A stretch of DNA of 64,000 bases from assembly GCF_949628215.1 (NCBI RefSeq), contig NC_134280.1, positions 11,233,795 to 11,297,794 on the forward strand, read 5' to 3'. Below are positions 31,401-46,400 of the stretch, in pieces. This DNA is from Phalacrocorax aristotelis. Taxonomy: Eukaryota; Chordata; Aves; Suliformes; Phalacrocoracidae. The first letter of the stretch is position 1. Each line of letters starts with the position of its first letter. Under the pieces are notes generated by a model. It did not search any database. It saw only the letters and a list, made by a program, of their open reading frames with translations, and was not told the DNA's origin. The translations under genes were made by a program, and so were the position numbers.

Positions 31401-34400
31401 CTCTCCAGGAGCTGTGCCAAGTGGAGGACTCTCAAGGATCCTCGCCTTCCACCGTAGTTGTGCTTGAAAATGTGCAGGAGACAGTAAAAGAATGTATGTT
31501 AATTATGCTGGTAGAGAACATCAGTGGCTTGTCGGAGGATAATGGTGACATCAGTCTGGAAATGATACCTGAAATACGTTCTGCTGTAGTTACTTTTACT
31601 GGAAATACTGGTAAGGAGTTGGGGTTGCAGATCTTTTTTATTAGCTATTTGTTTGTGTGTGTGCGTGAGGGAGTCTAAGCAGGAAATTAGTGTTTTCTGC
31701 CACAGGTTTAAGGTTTAATCTGATATTGCATCATTTTTAAATGAGGATTTATTTTACCAAAGTTGATGTCATACCTTTTTTTCTGTAAGGTGTAGAGACC
31801 AGCATAAGTCAGAAGAGGGCTAGGTCTGATTTGGATAGTAAACAGAACAGGTAGGACTAAAAACAAACTATAACTTTATACAAGCAACATATGGATGTAT
31901 TTGGTCTTGGAATAGGTTGATGTTAAAGGCTCTCTTTGCCAAAAGGTGTTACATGTGTAGTAAGTTTGTATGGATTTGAGGGAAAATTGAACAAGTCTGT
32001 GGAACAGAGCTTTTTAAGGTTATTAAATAGACTGCATTAGGCTTGTGAAATCTACTAAAAATAGTTGGATGTTGGCAGAGGATTAGGGAAGGAGCATCTT
32101 CTTCCAGCTGTTCTCTAGATAGCTTCTGTGGCCATTGCTGGAGACTGGGAGTTACGTGAAGTGTGGAATTAACACCCTATGCTTTGCCTGATGCTGCAGT
32201 ACCAACTAGTTGATAAGCTACTGCGTGCCCACTGTGGTTTTTCAGTGTGTTTGATACCATACACTTCCTTTTCTGCCTTATTAGTGATTGATGACAAAGG
32301 CATCTTCTAGCTGAGAGGGGAGTGTCTGCTCCTACTTCTCACCAGTGAGAGGTTGGGGGGTACATCGTGGTTCCTGACAAGATTTATGGTTGATATTAAC
32401 AACAAATTCCATCCCAGGATATGGTCAATAGTCAGTGGTACGATAAGACCAGATTCAGAAACAGTGTAAGCCATAGCTGATGCTGTAGAGATAACAGCAT
32501 TGCATTGCAAGGAGGACTGAATTAAACTGACAGTGGTGAACTGGTTCCGGGATTCTGAGTGCTGCTGCGCTTGAGTCCTTTTAGGGACAAGGTGACTTTA
32601 CGTGTGCCTGATTCCGGGTGAGGAAGTGGGACAGGAAAGAAGAGAGAATTGTCTTCTGCATGGAAAAATTGTAAATACCTTTATAAGGTAGAATGTGGTG
32701 AAAACCAGTTATATGCCACTTTGAGTCAACTTCGTGGGAATAGCTGTATTGCTGGTAATACGTAAGAATGAAGTTGCTTAGAAATCTTAAAGTTGTGATG
32801 GGATTAGTCTGTGGTATAACTAAACCAAAGAAGTTTTCAGTCTCTGAGAAGGTGTAGGGTTTTCTGCTTTAGAAGTCAGAAATCATCTGCCTCTCATACT
32901 GTGGGCCAGTCCCAAATTTTTGGTGTAACCTTTAGGAAATAAGTAGATCTTTTAAAAACTTAATTATATGTTCGCTTGACAGATGTGAAAGTGACTTGAC
33001 TATCTTTTACTGTGATGATAACAGGGGGAAAAATAGACAAAAATAGAATGTGTTGACCATAAAACTGAAAGAATTCAAATTTGAACTGTTAACTTATGTC
33101 TGATTAGTTGTGTATAAAGCCATAGCCCAAAAATAAACCTGATTTTATTTTCTTTGGGGGTTAATGAGACCCAGTGCTACTCAGTAGGAAAACCAGTGAT
33201 GTATTATGGCCTCGGTAGTTGTAGTCAACAATTGTGGTCAACCATGTGGTGAATACAAAGTGACAGATACTGAGTAGGTGGAAAGAAGTAGCTTTGTGGG
33301 CACCTCGGAGTTGACAGATGCTTTGTAATCCAGTGCTTTGGCCAACGCACACAGCAATAGTCTGCTAACATCGTAGCAGAAAAGCAAACTACTAGTTTGA
33401 TTTTGGTTTTCTTTGGTTGTTTTCCCTTCTCCTTTCTCTTTCTAGCTGCAGTGGAATTTGCTAAAAATTTTAATCAAAACCACAGAGCAAAGCAACAGAA
33501 TATTACTGCACGGTGCCTTGAGCTAACAAGAAGCATTAGGGCTGAAAACATACCACCTAACACACCCAGTGACTATATAACTGTCTACTTTGAAAACAAG
33601 AAGAATGGAGATGCACAAGTAGTTGATGTTCAGCAGCTGCCTGATGAAGATGCAGCTATCATTACATTCAATGACCATAAAGGTAATGCAAAAATATAGT
33701 TATTTATTTCCCTGAGATACTTTCACTTAAAAATCAAAATGTGGATTTTTCTAGAGAAATGGGTACTTTGCCCTTGTAAAACAGCAGATCTGGTGCTTTG
33801 TCAGCAGGTCTCTGCTAACTGGAGTGCATGCTTAAGTTTTGGACCAGCTGGGCATGAGGCATAGAATATTTTCTTTTTTTAATGCCCAGTTTATTTCACC
33901 AAGGCCTTGATCCTTACAGAGTTTGATCGAGAAAGCACAGCCCCATGTAGTGCCGGAGACTTCTCTGCACCCTGGCCTCCGCCACCAGCTGCCCCATGGC
34001 TATGTGTGCTGTCTGGCTTGTCTGAGGACAATTTCTTGGATGGCTTTTTGGCCAGAGAGCAGGTGCTGTGGCTTGTCTAGCCAATGACAGGAACATGAGC
34101 GTCTGTGGAAGCTGGGGGCATTGCAGTGAAGGGGAGAGTTGAAGAATGTAGATCCTGGTTTTGAGGGAAGTGTCTGGGCTGTTACTCAGGAGTATCAAAT
34201 CACAGCTCTTCCAACTTCTGAGTCAGACAGTTCAAGTACAGCATATAACAGAAGTGGGCGCAGAGACAGTGCTGTGCATAGCTCCTCCTGGAGGTGGACG
34301 GTGTTGGTTCTTACCTGTCTCTCTCTAACTTATTCTTTGGCATTTAAAGCCAGTAACTCTTCAATAATTTGGAGTTATGTCTGTCTGGGAAAGGGGGGAA

Positions 34401-37400
34401 ATTCTTGTAAAACTATTCTGTAACAAGCATGTAGAAAACAAAGTTGAGAAAGAATGGAAGATCATCTGGTTTTTTTTAAGTGCTAGCATTAATTGTTTGT
34501 GTTTTTGTTGTTTGTTTTAGATGTAACCAATATCTTGGCAAAGCAACATTCACTCAATAAAACACCAATATCTGTCTATCCTTACTACACCTCACTGGGA
34601 GCAGCTCTATATGGAAAGGAAGGGCCGCAAATAAAGAAGCCAGATCCAATTACAGTGCCTCTGAATCCACATGTCTGGCATTACTTGCAGAGCAATAATA
34701 GGCTAATTGAGGCAATAAGTTGTGAAGTGGCAAAGTGTAATTGTGAGCTAGCATGGCCTGAACCCCACTGTGCAGACCCAAAAGTTACTTTGCATCCTTC
34801 AGCTGCTTTGTCTAAGCAGAAGAGATTATTATCTCGATTGATCAAGACATGGACTGAAAATGTTTCCACAGTGTTTTCAGAAAGCATATCAAAGTACAAA
34901 GTAGTTAAATATAAAATAAGCACAGAGGTGTGGGAAGCCATTAGAAACAGTTTTACCCATGATCAAGTTCTGATAATCCCATATATTTCCAAGGATTTAC
35001 TTGTTCTAGTAGGTGAAAAAGAAGTTGTGAAGAATGTTGAACAAGAACTGAAGTTTCTGATAGAAAAGGTCACCAGAGAATTTGAAAGAGAAAAGCTAAG
35101 AATTGAAGAAATGGTGGTAATGGGTCCAGGGGAATATGCAATTTTACAGAGTACTAGTCTTGAAGAAAGTATTCGTGCAGAGTTCCCAGCCCTGCAGATA
35201 ACTTATGATCATTTGCAGAAGATAATTAACCTATGTGGAATGCCTGAGGAAGTTTATAAAGTGAAAGGGGAAATATTGGATGCTATACGCAAAATGGTAA
35301 AGAAAACTGTTAATATCCACCCTTATATTTTCCAGTTTTTAGAGCATGTTGATAATGAAACCCTGTCACAGAGCCTGTTTATGTCAAAAAAAATCAATGT
35401 CTTTTATGAGCTTGGCACAGAAGCTATCATCTTGAAAGGGAGTAGTCCTGGAGATCTCCTAGAAGCAGAAGAAGAAATAAAGAAGGAACTGGACTACAAA
35501 AGCATTACTTTGGAGGATGAGTCAGTCCTCCAGAAGAAGGAATGGAGTATGCTCACCAAGCGAAACTGCTATAATGAAGCTGTAACGGTCACTCAGGCAG
35601 AAAGTCAGGTCATCATTGCTGGTTGTTCTCACGCGGTAGCAAAAACCTGTAAGGAACTTTCTAACTTTATAGATGAAAACACGCAGGTACAAAAGGTCAT
35701 TGGAGGAAAGCCCATGGCCGTCATAATGTTTTTTGAGAAAGAGAAGACCAATATTTGGGGTGACTTACAGAATAAAGGTGTGAAAGTTGACTTCAGCACA
35801 CAGGAGAAAGGTAGAGTTATATCCCTGAGTGGGCCGAGAAAAGAAGTGCTGAAGGGAGTCACCTTAGTTGAACAAATTCTGTCTGGCTTGCATTATAAGC
35901 GTGTGGTAATTAGTGAGCCAGGCGCCAAGTCGTATTTGAAAGAGCGAGAACACTTTTTTGTCACCAGTGTGAAACATGACTTTAAGTGTCTAGTCAGGCT
36001 GGAAGAGCAGTCAGAACAGCAAGAACATAGTGATACAGGCAAGCCGTATAAGCAGGTGACCATAGGTGGAGTTGTAATAGCGGTTTATAAAGGTAACTTG
36101 TGTCATTACCCTGTTGATGTTGTGGTAAATGCATCTAATGAAGAGTTAAAACACATTGGTGGCCTTGCTGAGACACTGTTAAAAGCGGCTGGTCCAGAGC
36201 TGCAAAAGGAGTGCGACGAGCTCGTGAGGAAGAATGGGAGTTTGCAGCCTGGGTGCGCAGTTATCACGGGCGCTGGGGAACTTCCCTGCAAGAGCGTCAT
36301 TCACGCTGTTGGGCCCAGGTGGAGGAAGGATGAAGCAGAAAAGTGTGTGTACTTGTTAAGAAAGACAGTGAAGAAAAGTCTGCAACTAGCTGAAACATTT
36401 AATCATCGTTCCATAGCTCTGCCTGCCATAAGTGGAGGGATTTTTGGCTTCCCACTGGAACTGTGTACATATTCGATTGTATCCTCCATCAAGGAGACCT
36501 TAGAAGAATCCATGGGGGACAGCAGCTTGAAGGAGGTTCATCTTGTGGATATTGCACAGAATAACATTCAGGCTTTTGGCAAGGCACTGGTGGAAGTGTT
36601 TTCAGATTATTTGCCTTCCAGCAGGTCACTGGACCAGACCAGTACAGTTCATCAACCTAGGAAAAGTAGAAGTTCTCAAAATAGCAAAAACTTCCTGGTA
36701 ACGACTGAGGAAGGCCTTGACATCATGCTGGAAAAAGGAAGCATTGAAGATGCTACAGTAAGTGTTTTAAATCATCTGCTTTTAAAATATCAAGTGGGGT
36801 TTTTTTGGGTTGTTTGGTTTTTAAAAGAAAAAAACAACAAACTCCAACCAACCATCATCTGTAATTAGCAATGTAACATGTTTGATACATTACTGAAACT
36901 GGCTGTCACTGCTGATAATGAGAACTGCTATTAGGTGACTGTCTTACGTGTTAGATACAGATGGCTGTGCAGCATTGCATTTTTTCATCTACTGACACAG
37001 AGGCACACAGATCCTTGTGGTACACAGTGCGTTACAGTTTAGCAGAAGCAACTGGGATCAGCAGGAACAGTTCTGGGCTCCAAACCCACCTTACCCTACC
37101 TTGCTCAGTAGGAACCACCTGCATGCAGCATTGACCTTCCCTGAAAACCTAATTACCAGTATCTGGTACTAGCGCAGAAGAGGGTGCTCAGTGTCAGTTA
37201 ACACAAGTACCCTGCTGAGTAAGAGTGGCTGGGCTGCTTCCAGATCCACTGTGGGCTGGATGCAGCACAGACATGCACACCTGAGCCCTGGGCCCACAAC
37301 CAGTCTGGTTCTCCCTGCATCTGTAGGATATTTGTCAGGGGAACTCTTATCCATTATGGCATTGAAGATTGGCACATGACATGCAGTTGCTATTGCATTT

Positions 37401-40400
37401 CCTGTGGAGAACCAACTTCACTGATCAACTTCCAGTTGCCTCCAGTCTTGAATTGCTGTTAGCTGGCTTTACTGGGATCACTGATACTGGAAGCAACTCT
37501 TTTTCAGAACCCTTTCCATAGTGGCCAGCAAATCCTTTCAGGAGTGGATGCCTCCCATGGCTTGTGATTGCAGCTCCTCTAGTTGGCCAGGGCAGAATAC
37601 ACATTGAAATGTGTAGAGGGGTCCTTCCTGAGGAACTGAATATAGTGCTTGACACAATGTTCATAGCCCTTTGTATTTTTCTTCCTTGGAAGTTACTGCC
37701 TTTCTCACTTCTTTCTCCATAGATTTCCTCCAGTCTTGTTTGGTTTTGGCTTCTCCTTTTTCTCTAGACCAGTCATGTATGGAAGGTCTTGCTTCCCTCA
37801 GTGAACGTAGATTTCCTTTGGTCTGTGAGCTTCTCTTAGAGAGCAAACTTCATAAATGTTTTTCAAAGGGAGGTAGAATGAGTAGACTGGGAATGCAGAA
37901 TTTTGATTTCAAGCCAACAGGAGAAAGTTAATTTAAATGTTAACTCAGCTTTTGTGTTGCTATGGGCAGGCTCATGGTACTAGAACTGAGCATAACTTTC
38001 CTGGGTTATTCTGAAACTTCGCTCACTCTCAGATTGCTGACCCAAACATTGACTTTGTAAATCAGCACACAGGCTATATTTGCTTAATCAGTGCAAAATT
38101 TACATTTGGTACTTAAAAGACTTGATACTTAAAAGCTAGAGTTTTTGCTTGTGTGTTTTTCAGACAGACATTGTTGTCATCAGTATTGCCAAAGATCTCG
38201 AGCTTGATAAAGGGCCTCTCTCTAAAGCTTTGCTAAGCAAGGCTGGGCCAATGCTTCAGATGGACTTAAAAGAAGGCGGCCTAGGAAGAGCACCTGAGGA
38301 AGGATCTGTGTTGAAAACAAAAGGTTACAATCTAGGTTGCAGTGTTGTGCTTCATGCTGTTGTACCTGCGTGGTCCCAGAAACATGCATCTGCAAAGGTA
38401 TAAGGGGTTTCATTTGCCTGAACTCTAATTCAGCTGGGCTTTATAGAGGGTTTAATGCAACCTCTGCTTTGAAATGAGGGACAGTTTCATAGGGGATGAG
38501 AGAGTTTGGGCTGTTCTGTTTTAGCTGTGTGGCTAATATCTCGTTGACTGATAGACTCCTTGTGATGTATGCAATTATTGTATTTTAATACCAAGATATA
38601 GCTAAAAAGGAAAGTGCTACATTGCACAAACTGAAAAAAATTATTTTCCCTAATTGAAGAAATAATCATGCTTTACAGGTCTTGGGTGACATCATCACAA
38701 AATGCCTGCAGATTGCTGAGGAACTGTCTTTAAAGTCAATTACTTTCCCAGCAATTGGTACAGGGAATTTAGGATTCCCGAGGCCTCTTGTTGCTCAATT
38801 ACTGTTTGACAAAGTGTTTGAATTCAGCAGTAAAAATGGAGTAAATTCTCTTGAGGAAGTTCACTTTCTGTTGCATCCAAAAGACACAGCTAATATTCAG
38901 GTGAGTTACTGTGGTTTTCTGTCTATTATATGCTGTTTTATTTGCGCCTCTGTCATGATAACTTGGCTATCTGATGATCTCCAAAGAATCCACAGGGTGC
39001 ATGTTCTTATGCTGAAGAAGTTTGCTGACAGTCTCTCTTGTCTGTACTGAAAGTTCTGGTTTTGGTTCTACCCCTCATGGTCACCTGCCTGTCCCACACA
39101 GCCCTGCTCCCTTCCTATCCTCTTCTGTTCCCTGGTAATAATTCAGACAAAAGTGTAATTACTCTTTCACTCGTGAACACACCTAATTCTTCAGTATATA
39201 GGACTTGCCTACATATAAACTTGCTGTAACTCATGCATAGATGCCTTCACTCTTGGAAAAAGGAGTGCTTTCAATGGCGTGCTAGTGTCTATTTTTAGGA
39301 AGAATAATTACGCTGGATTGTTCTGCTGGTAAACTTCTCCAGTAGAAATATATCAGTATCCCACATCCCTCTTTCTTCAGTATGACGTTAGCACAAATTT
39401 TCTATATCCATGCTCAAGTTACTCATTTTGCACTTGAATCTCTCGGAGCAGTCACACTGTGAATTAACATCCAAATAAGTGTTTCTGCGTCTGTTGTCTT
39501 CTGTTATTTTGTGCAGTAGCTAGTATATTTTGAAAGGCCAAACTAGAAAGCTACTGTGCTAAAGCCTGAGCTATTGCTTATAAAGAAGGGTGGCATTAGA
39601 TGCAAGACTTGAGTTAGAGTGTAAAGTAGCCCCTCGGCGTAAGGATGCTGTCCATGAGTGTATCCCTCTGAATGGTAACTAGGGATTTGGCTTAGGTTTT
39701 TTTGTCAATTCTGTCTTGTTGCTCACACTGAACAACTTTGCTCTCTGAGAGCAACAGTGTGTCGAGACTTGCCACCAGTGTTACGGCAGACGATATGAAG
39801 TAATTTGCGTTAAGCTTTTTCTAAATGTTTTTTAACTTTACTTTTCAAACCTTTATTTCTGTTGTGTAATCTGAAGACTCCTACAGGGCTTGACTGTAAT
39901 TTCCTTCTTTAGGCATTTTCAGATGAACTTGAGAACAGATGTGGAAATAAAGTGCAGAACACTTCTCCAAATAAAGCTAGCCAAGGCACTGGTAAGCTTG
40001 TTTCACAGAGGTTGTATGCCTAATGGATTTTTTTTAAAATTCTTTTATATATTCTAGGCAATGCATTAATTATGGATGTTCAGGTATTTGTTTGGTAAGC
40101 GTGTCATTCCTAAAGTCCAAGTAACTGTTGAAGTGGCTGCTGTTAAAGGCAGCATATAGTATTTTCAGGTTGAGTGTCTGTAATGTCTGAAACAGTGTTG
40201 GAGATGCTAAGAAAAAAAAATGTGCCTGTGATTCATTATCTGGGTAGTGCCCCTACAAATCAGGACAACAGAAGCTGTCATGTGCTGAGGGCACAAGGAA
40301 GGCTTTTTCTTTTATTGCTGCAGTACTTGATTAGATTGCGAACAAGTCAGTGTCTTCCTGGGAAGGCAGGTGAGTTTGTGGTTGTATGTCTCAAAGTGGC

Positions 40401-43400
40401 CTCTCTGGAATACTCTTAAATCTTTTACACGTTCAGATAAATCGCAAAACCAAACTGAAGGAGATCTGGTGTTATGCAGCCTAATGGAACTGCAGAGTAT
40501 AGAAAACGAGTTATGTTGAAAACTTAATCCAGTCTTTACAAATAACGTGTAGGTAAAACATTCTTGTCAGAGTAGAGAACCTGCCTGAAAACAGAGACAG
40601 AGGAGCAAGAGAGCGAGACTTGGAAAGTTTGCTGCTCTCTTACCTTGGAGTTTCAAAGGCTTGTATAGTAAAATGTTGCAAAGTAGTGTCTGTATATCAG
40701 GTGTGCAGCAGAACAAGTGTTTTTCCCACCTTGGCATGAATAGCAATGATAGGAATAGGTTGAGGTTGATCAGAGACTCCTGTGAGAAGGAATGATTTTC
40801 AGGTAACATGGCAGGCAGTGCTCTTCCCTGGCTGAGTCTGGAGGCAAACTGTGGTCTCTGTAGGCATTGCACCCATGAACAAGCCCCTTGTCTCTTACCT
40901 CATTGCTCCCGTCTGCTCAGGGTCTGTGTTGCTTTCCTGCAGCTTCCTCTGGTACCTCTTCAACCCCAGCACAGGGTGTACATGAAATGACAATTGGCTC
41001 CATCATATTCCGGGTGGCGGAAGGTGATATTACCAAGGAAGAGGGAGATGTCATTGTAAACATAACGAATGAAACCTTCAGCCTCAAAACAGGTATTTTA
41101 GTTGTTTTTATGTGTGAAAACAGTATATGTGGTTGGAAGGGCTGGATAAGGGAAGTAGGAGGTTTGGCGGTTTTTTTTTTTTTCAATGTTTCAAACTCTC
41201 TTGTTTCACAGCGTGGTTTCTATATTGCTTCTTAGGGTACAAAGGTTCAATCAGGAAGTGTCTGAAACTTTTTGTTACTCTGTGTTACACGATGGCATGT
41301 TTAAGACTCTTGCAGAAAGGGAAATCAATAACTTTAATTTTTTAATAGAATCTTTTTATAGAGCATCTTGGACTAAAGGAGAAGACAAACCTTAATGAGG
41401 CTTTGACCTCAGTGAAACTTAAGTACTTCTAGACATGACTTTGAATTGAAAAGCATAAGCCTAAAATGTGAGCAAGAGTGGTTTTCAATTATAACCTTTA
41501 CTGTTACCAGGATTGAGATATTTTAGGTATTAGTGGTGTGCAGTTCTGCCTCAGATGGGACTTTAACGGCATTAGTAGTAATAACAGTGGATTCATATGC
41601 CTCTTCTCATTTAAGGTGTCTCTAGAGCAATTCTGAATGGTGCTGGAAAAGCAGTTGAAGATGAATGTGCTCAGCTAGGTATGGCACAACATTTCTGATC
41701 TCCTTTCTGAAGGTGTTCGTGCGTGGCAGGGAATCTGTTGGAATACTTCCTCAGTGTCTACTGTACATTTGTCTTGCACTGTGTTACATCAGCTAGTTGA
41801 TGTGATATTTGTAAAACATCTAATGAGGGAAGGAAAAGAAAAATCCTCAAGAAGAGGGGGCTTCTAAGCATATGTAAAGAACTAAATCTATTCATTATTG
41901 CATCCTCTTATTCCAATGAAGCTTTCCATGATAAAAACAAATCAAGTCTACATCAAACAGCCACAAGCAAGGGATGATGTTGGCAGAAATGTTAATAGAG
42001 AAGCCATACCTCACTGGAAGCAACTGGCTACCTGCAACTCCTTTGTCATTCCCAAGTGAGAAAATGTATGCTTTTGGCTTAACTAGCAACCCACTACCAC
42101 ATCCTCTGTGTGACCAAGAGGGAAAACTATTGAGGTTGGGTTCCTGCCTCAGAAGAGGCATTTAGTTGTAGACCAAATTCAGCTAGTGAACAGCAAATAT
42201 AACGAATAGGGAATGAGGATGGACAAGTGTGGGGTTTAAAACCCCACAAAATAAGGGAAGCGGGAAGGATGCTGTTGCGGACGTCAGCTTGGAAGACCAA
42301 TCAAAGGAAAAGAGTGATGTGGAGGGAGATCCTCAGGCTGTCTAGCCTGAATTACCCTCTTAGAGGTAAACCTCTGCTGTGGAGGCTAGGTGGCACACTT
42401 GTGTGAAGCCAGAGTGTAGTACTAGCCTGCACGAAGTTCTCCAAGTCTGCAGAGCAAACCTGACAAAGGCACACACAGACTTTATTTGCCAAATGAGGCA
42501 AATACTTTACAAACATAAAATGAATCCTTGTGACTTGGAAGTGAGGATAGAGGGGGTTGCACAATTTGTGGAAGGAGACTTGAAGCTTATCCTGGTGCAT
42601 ACTTGTCATCATTTCTTATCTCCTAATCAGTATTAGTACACATCTATGTTGTGAATAATTGTTGATTGATTACTTTCTACTTACATTTCAGCCTCACAAC
42701 GTAACAAGAGCTATATCATCACCCAAGCAGGACGCCTGCCATGCAAAAACATAATTCATTTTGTTGCCCAAGAAGATATCAAGATGCTCGTCTCCAAAGT
42801 GCTTCAGGAGTGTGAACTACAGCAGTACACCTCTGTCACCTTCCCAGCAATTGGAACAGGTCTGTGTCTCCCTTTTGAAATGATTCAGAGCATGTGATTC
42901 TGCTGATCTCAGGGTTGAAGCAATGAGTTTGATTTATCTGGAGGGGCTATTCTTTTTGTGAAAATATATTCAGAAACTGCAGACTTTTAAAATGTTACTA
43001 AAAGCTTATGAAGACCTAGAAAGCTTCACTCCCTGTAGTCAGCTAGTATGTGAAGAATATGAGCGCTCTAGAGCCAACACTTCCTTGCTAACAGAGATTC
43101 AGAGGTATGCCTTGGAGACCTTGGTCCCTGGAGAACCATAAATATTTGTCACAGCAACCTGATATGTGTGGGCTGCTCATTGGAGAATATCCAGGGAGCT
43201 ACTACTCCATTGCTGAAATCAGTAGATGATGCAACTCTGGCTAGTAGCCGTACAAGTAGGGTTGATATGGATGGAATGTGAACCTGTCAAAAAGGCCAGA
43301 TTATCCCTTTTTCTTCTCTTATTATTTTCAGTTAGTTCAGTAGAGTAAAGAATCCAGAAATGGACCCCAAGTATGCAGGAACCTCTTGCATGAATAAAAC

Positions 43401-46400
43401 TAGACTTGTTTTTTGAGCAAAGGGTTGGCTACTGGGCCATTGAGTGTCAAGCCTGTGGTCTATAAAGTAACCAAGCCATATCATCTACATCATAACCTGA
43501 TTGGTCACCATATCAACAAAAATAAACTTCAATTTTTCCCCTTGCTGGGAAGGTGGTCTTGAACCTCATTTTCCTGAGAAATAGAAACCTTTCCTAATTG
43601 CTAGCCTGAAGTTATTTCTGACCTGTTTATGATCCAAGTGATTGTGGGTATGGTCATAACTGTTCCTTTAAAGATGTTTTAACCATTTGTAGCAGTTATT
43701 GATGATTTATTTTAAAGGCAAAATGTTTATAACTTGTTTTAGGTGAGGCAGGCCGTGATCCAGCTGTAGTAGCTGATGACATGATAGAGGCAGTAACTGA
43801 CTTTGCAAAACGTAAATCTGCTTCATCTGTGAAGACTATTAAAGTTGTCATCTTTCAGCCACATCTGCTAAGTGTGTTTCATACAAGCATGCAGAAAAAA
43901 GAAAAGTCTGCTAAAACAACAGCCAAATTCTTGCTTTCCAAGATATCATGTAAGTAGAGGTCACTTAAATACAGCGCTTAGATTGATCTGTTTAGCACCA
44001 GCTGATAATGGTTATATTTGTGTATTTCAATGTAGCATTCTGGAGCTCTGACAAATGTTCCCGAAAGGAAAAACCAAAAGCAGTTTTGGAAAATAAAATC
44101 AACCTGGCTGTTGTGCAGATTTGTGGTGAAAACAAAAAGAAAGTGGAAGAAGCTGAAAACTGGTTGAAAAGTACAATTTTAAAGGAACAGTTTCAACATG
44201 AAATCACGGATGAGTCTATCTCTCATTTTGGTGAAGTGGAGAATAAGGAACTGCATGACCTACAAAAGAAATTAAGAATTGCTCTTCATTTGGGTAGTAA
44301 CTCTATTCGAATTTCAGGCATTGGAAAAGATGTCTGGATTGCTTATTCAGTTGTTCAAGAAATGATCCACAGAGTAAAAGCTGTTAAACAGGAGCAGATC
44401 AGGGCAGAACTTTTTCAAAACTTAATTCAGTGGAAATACTTTAAAAATGATTCCTATGTGCCCTTTGACAGCCTCACAAATATGCGCTTGGAAAATGCTT
44501 TCATGGAAAAGCAGAAAGAAGTATCAGCCATCATTGATGAGAAAAAATACACAGTGAATATAGGTGATAGATATGCTATGGATGATGAAGGAAAACGTAC
44601 ACCTGTTGTACGTGTTGATAAATCTGAAGGTAAGTAAAAGCATCTTGACCAATGTTCTTATGTTAAAACTAAGTTGCATCCAGGCTAGTAAAAGTGAGAA
44701 ATGGTAAATATATGCAAAAATATTGTTAGGACCATTGTGTAGATCTTTTTCTGGAAAATGTAGAAAGGAACTGAATTGGGAAATTAAAAGAATCCTGCGG
44801 TTATTTAAATTTTTTTTAAAAATATGGATAATGTGTTCTGAGGTTCTTAACAGGCTTACAATAATTAGATGTTTGTAGCAGCTGGCGTTCTAGATCTCGG
44901 CTCATTTCTGTTCTTGAGATGTACCTTCTTCCATTTACTTCTGGTCCTCTACAATATAAGGAACTACCTTTTTTCTTACTCGCCCATACAGGACTTTTCC
45001 CAGTGTATTATTTTTCTTTGTCCTGGTGTGACTCAGTTTTACAGGGGCACATTTTATATCTGAATGGGAAAAACCTTTTTGTCCACTTAACACTTGAAAG
45101 TGGATGTCTGTATCATTGCTGGATGTCTGTAGCATTTGCATCAGTGAGTGTTACTGTTTGACAATATGGCTAGATACCAGGCCTCACATGAAATGAGAGA
45201 AGGGAAGAAAGGGAAGACTTCTGCTTTTCAGATGGAGAGTATGTTCTCGAACTTCTTAATTTAAAACCTTCCTTGTTGAGCTGCTTTGCTCCTAGTGTCC
45301 CAGTTGATGAGAATTAACTGCTCAGTAAATCTGCATTTGCCCCATGTCCTTGAAAATGTGATTTGCAGGGAATGCTACTGGTAAAAGGTGTTGCAAAGGA
45401 TCCCTCTTCAGCTGTGAAGAACAGGTTTCTCTTTAAACTACCGATTCAGGCACGTTGATTGTCAGCGCAGTGGCAAACTAGAAACTACAATGCCCTAATC
45501 CTCTAGTAAAAGACCCATGGAATACTCTTGGCTGACAAAGACCAGTAGGCACTGCTAGTGATAAGCTAGATGTATGGGCTTTTAGAAGGGTTTGCAGCAG
45601 GGCATATTTCATTTTAAGCAGAGGATTTGGGTAAATAGGACTGATTTATGTTTCTTCTGCAGACCAAGAGTCAACAGTGCTCCCTGCAATGTGGGACGAT
45701 ATGCAAAACCAGCGACTCAAAATAGTGGCACTAAAACCAGACACAAGAGAATACAGAGATGTGCAGGAAAGGTTTCTGAAGACCTGTCAGTCATTAAAAA
45801 TTGAAAAGGTAAAAGCATGTCATAATTTCTGAGGATAAATACTTCAATAGCAAAGGGATGAGGTATACTAATAACAATGGAAAAATAAATTCCACTGGGA
45901 TTTCTGAAGTTGGACAAGTCTTTATGGCTGTCACTAACTTTAATCAGCATCAGTTTAATGTTGTAGTTTGAGGTATTTGGAACAACTCTTAAGTAGTCGC
46001 TTCTTCAGCACCAGGGAAGAGTGTTCTTTCTTTAAATAATTTTTGCTATAGTAGAGCACAGCCCTTGCTTGCTTAAGCCACCTGTGCTTTGCAGGTACAC
46101 ATGTCATCTATGCTCCAGAAACCTGCGAAATGGTCCTAGATTGTTTCCGATGGAGTGTTTCTGTCAGAGTTTGGGATGGGTTCTACAGTCCATCATGCCA
46201 AAGTTGGGGGTGATTTGACTTAACTTATTTCATAATCTGGTATACGCACATTGGAGGGAGGAGGAGAATCTTGGAAGTTAGTTGACTTGTTGATACACTA
46301 ATGTTTTTTCATGACAGCAACCTGCCTACTTTCTTTCTGTCTTACGTTCAAACTTTGCAGATTGAAAGGGTACAGAACCCATTTTTTTGGAAGGCCTACC

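Noticed and set aside
37150-37860. Possible repeat-like sequence in PARP14-A intron 8
   Set aside because: Some blocks look like decayed interspersed repeats, but I could not match any family and saw no terminal features.
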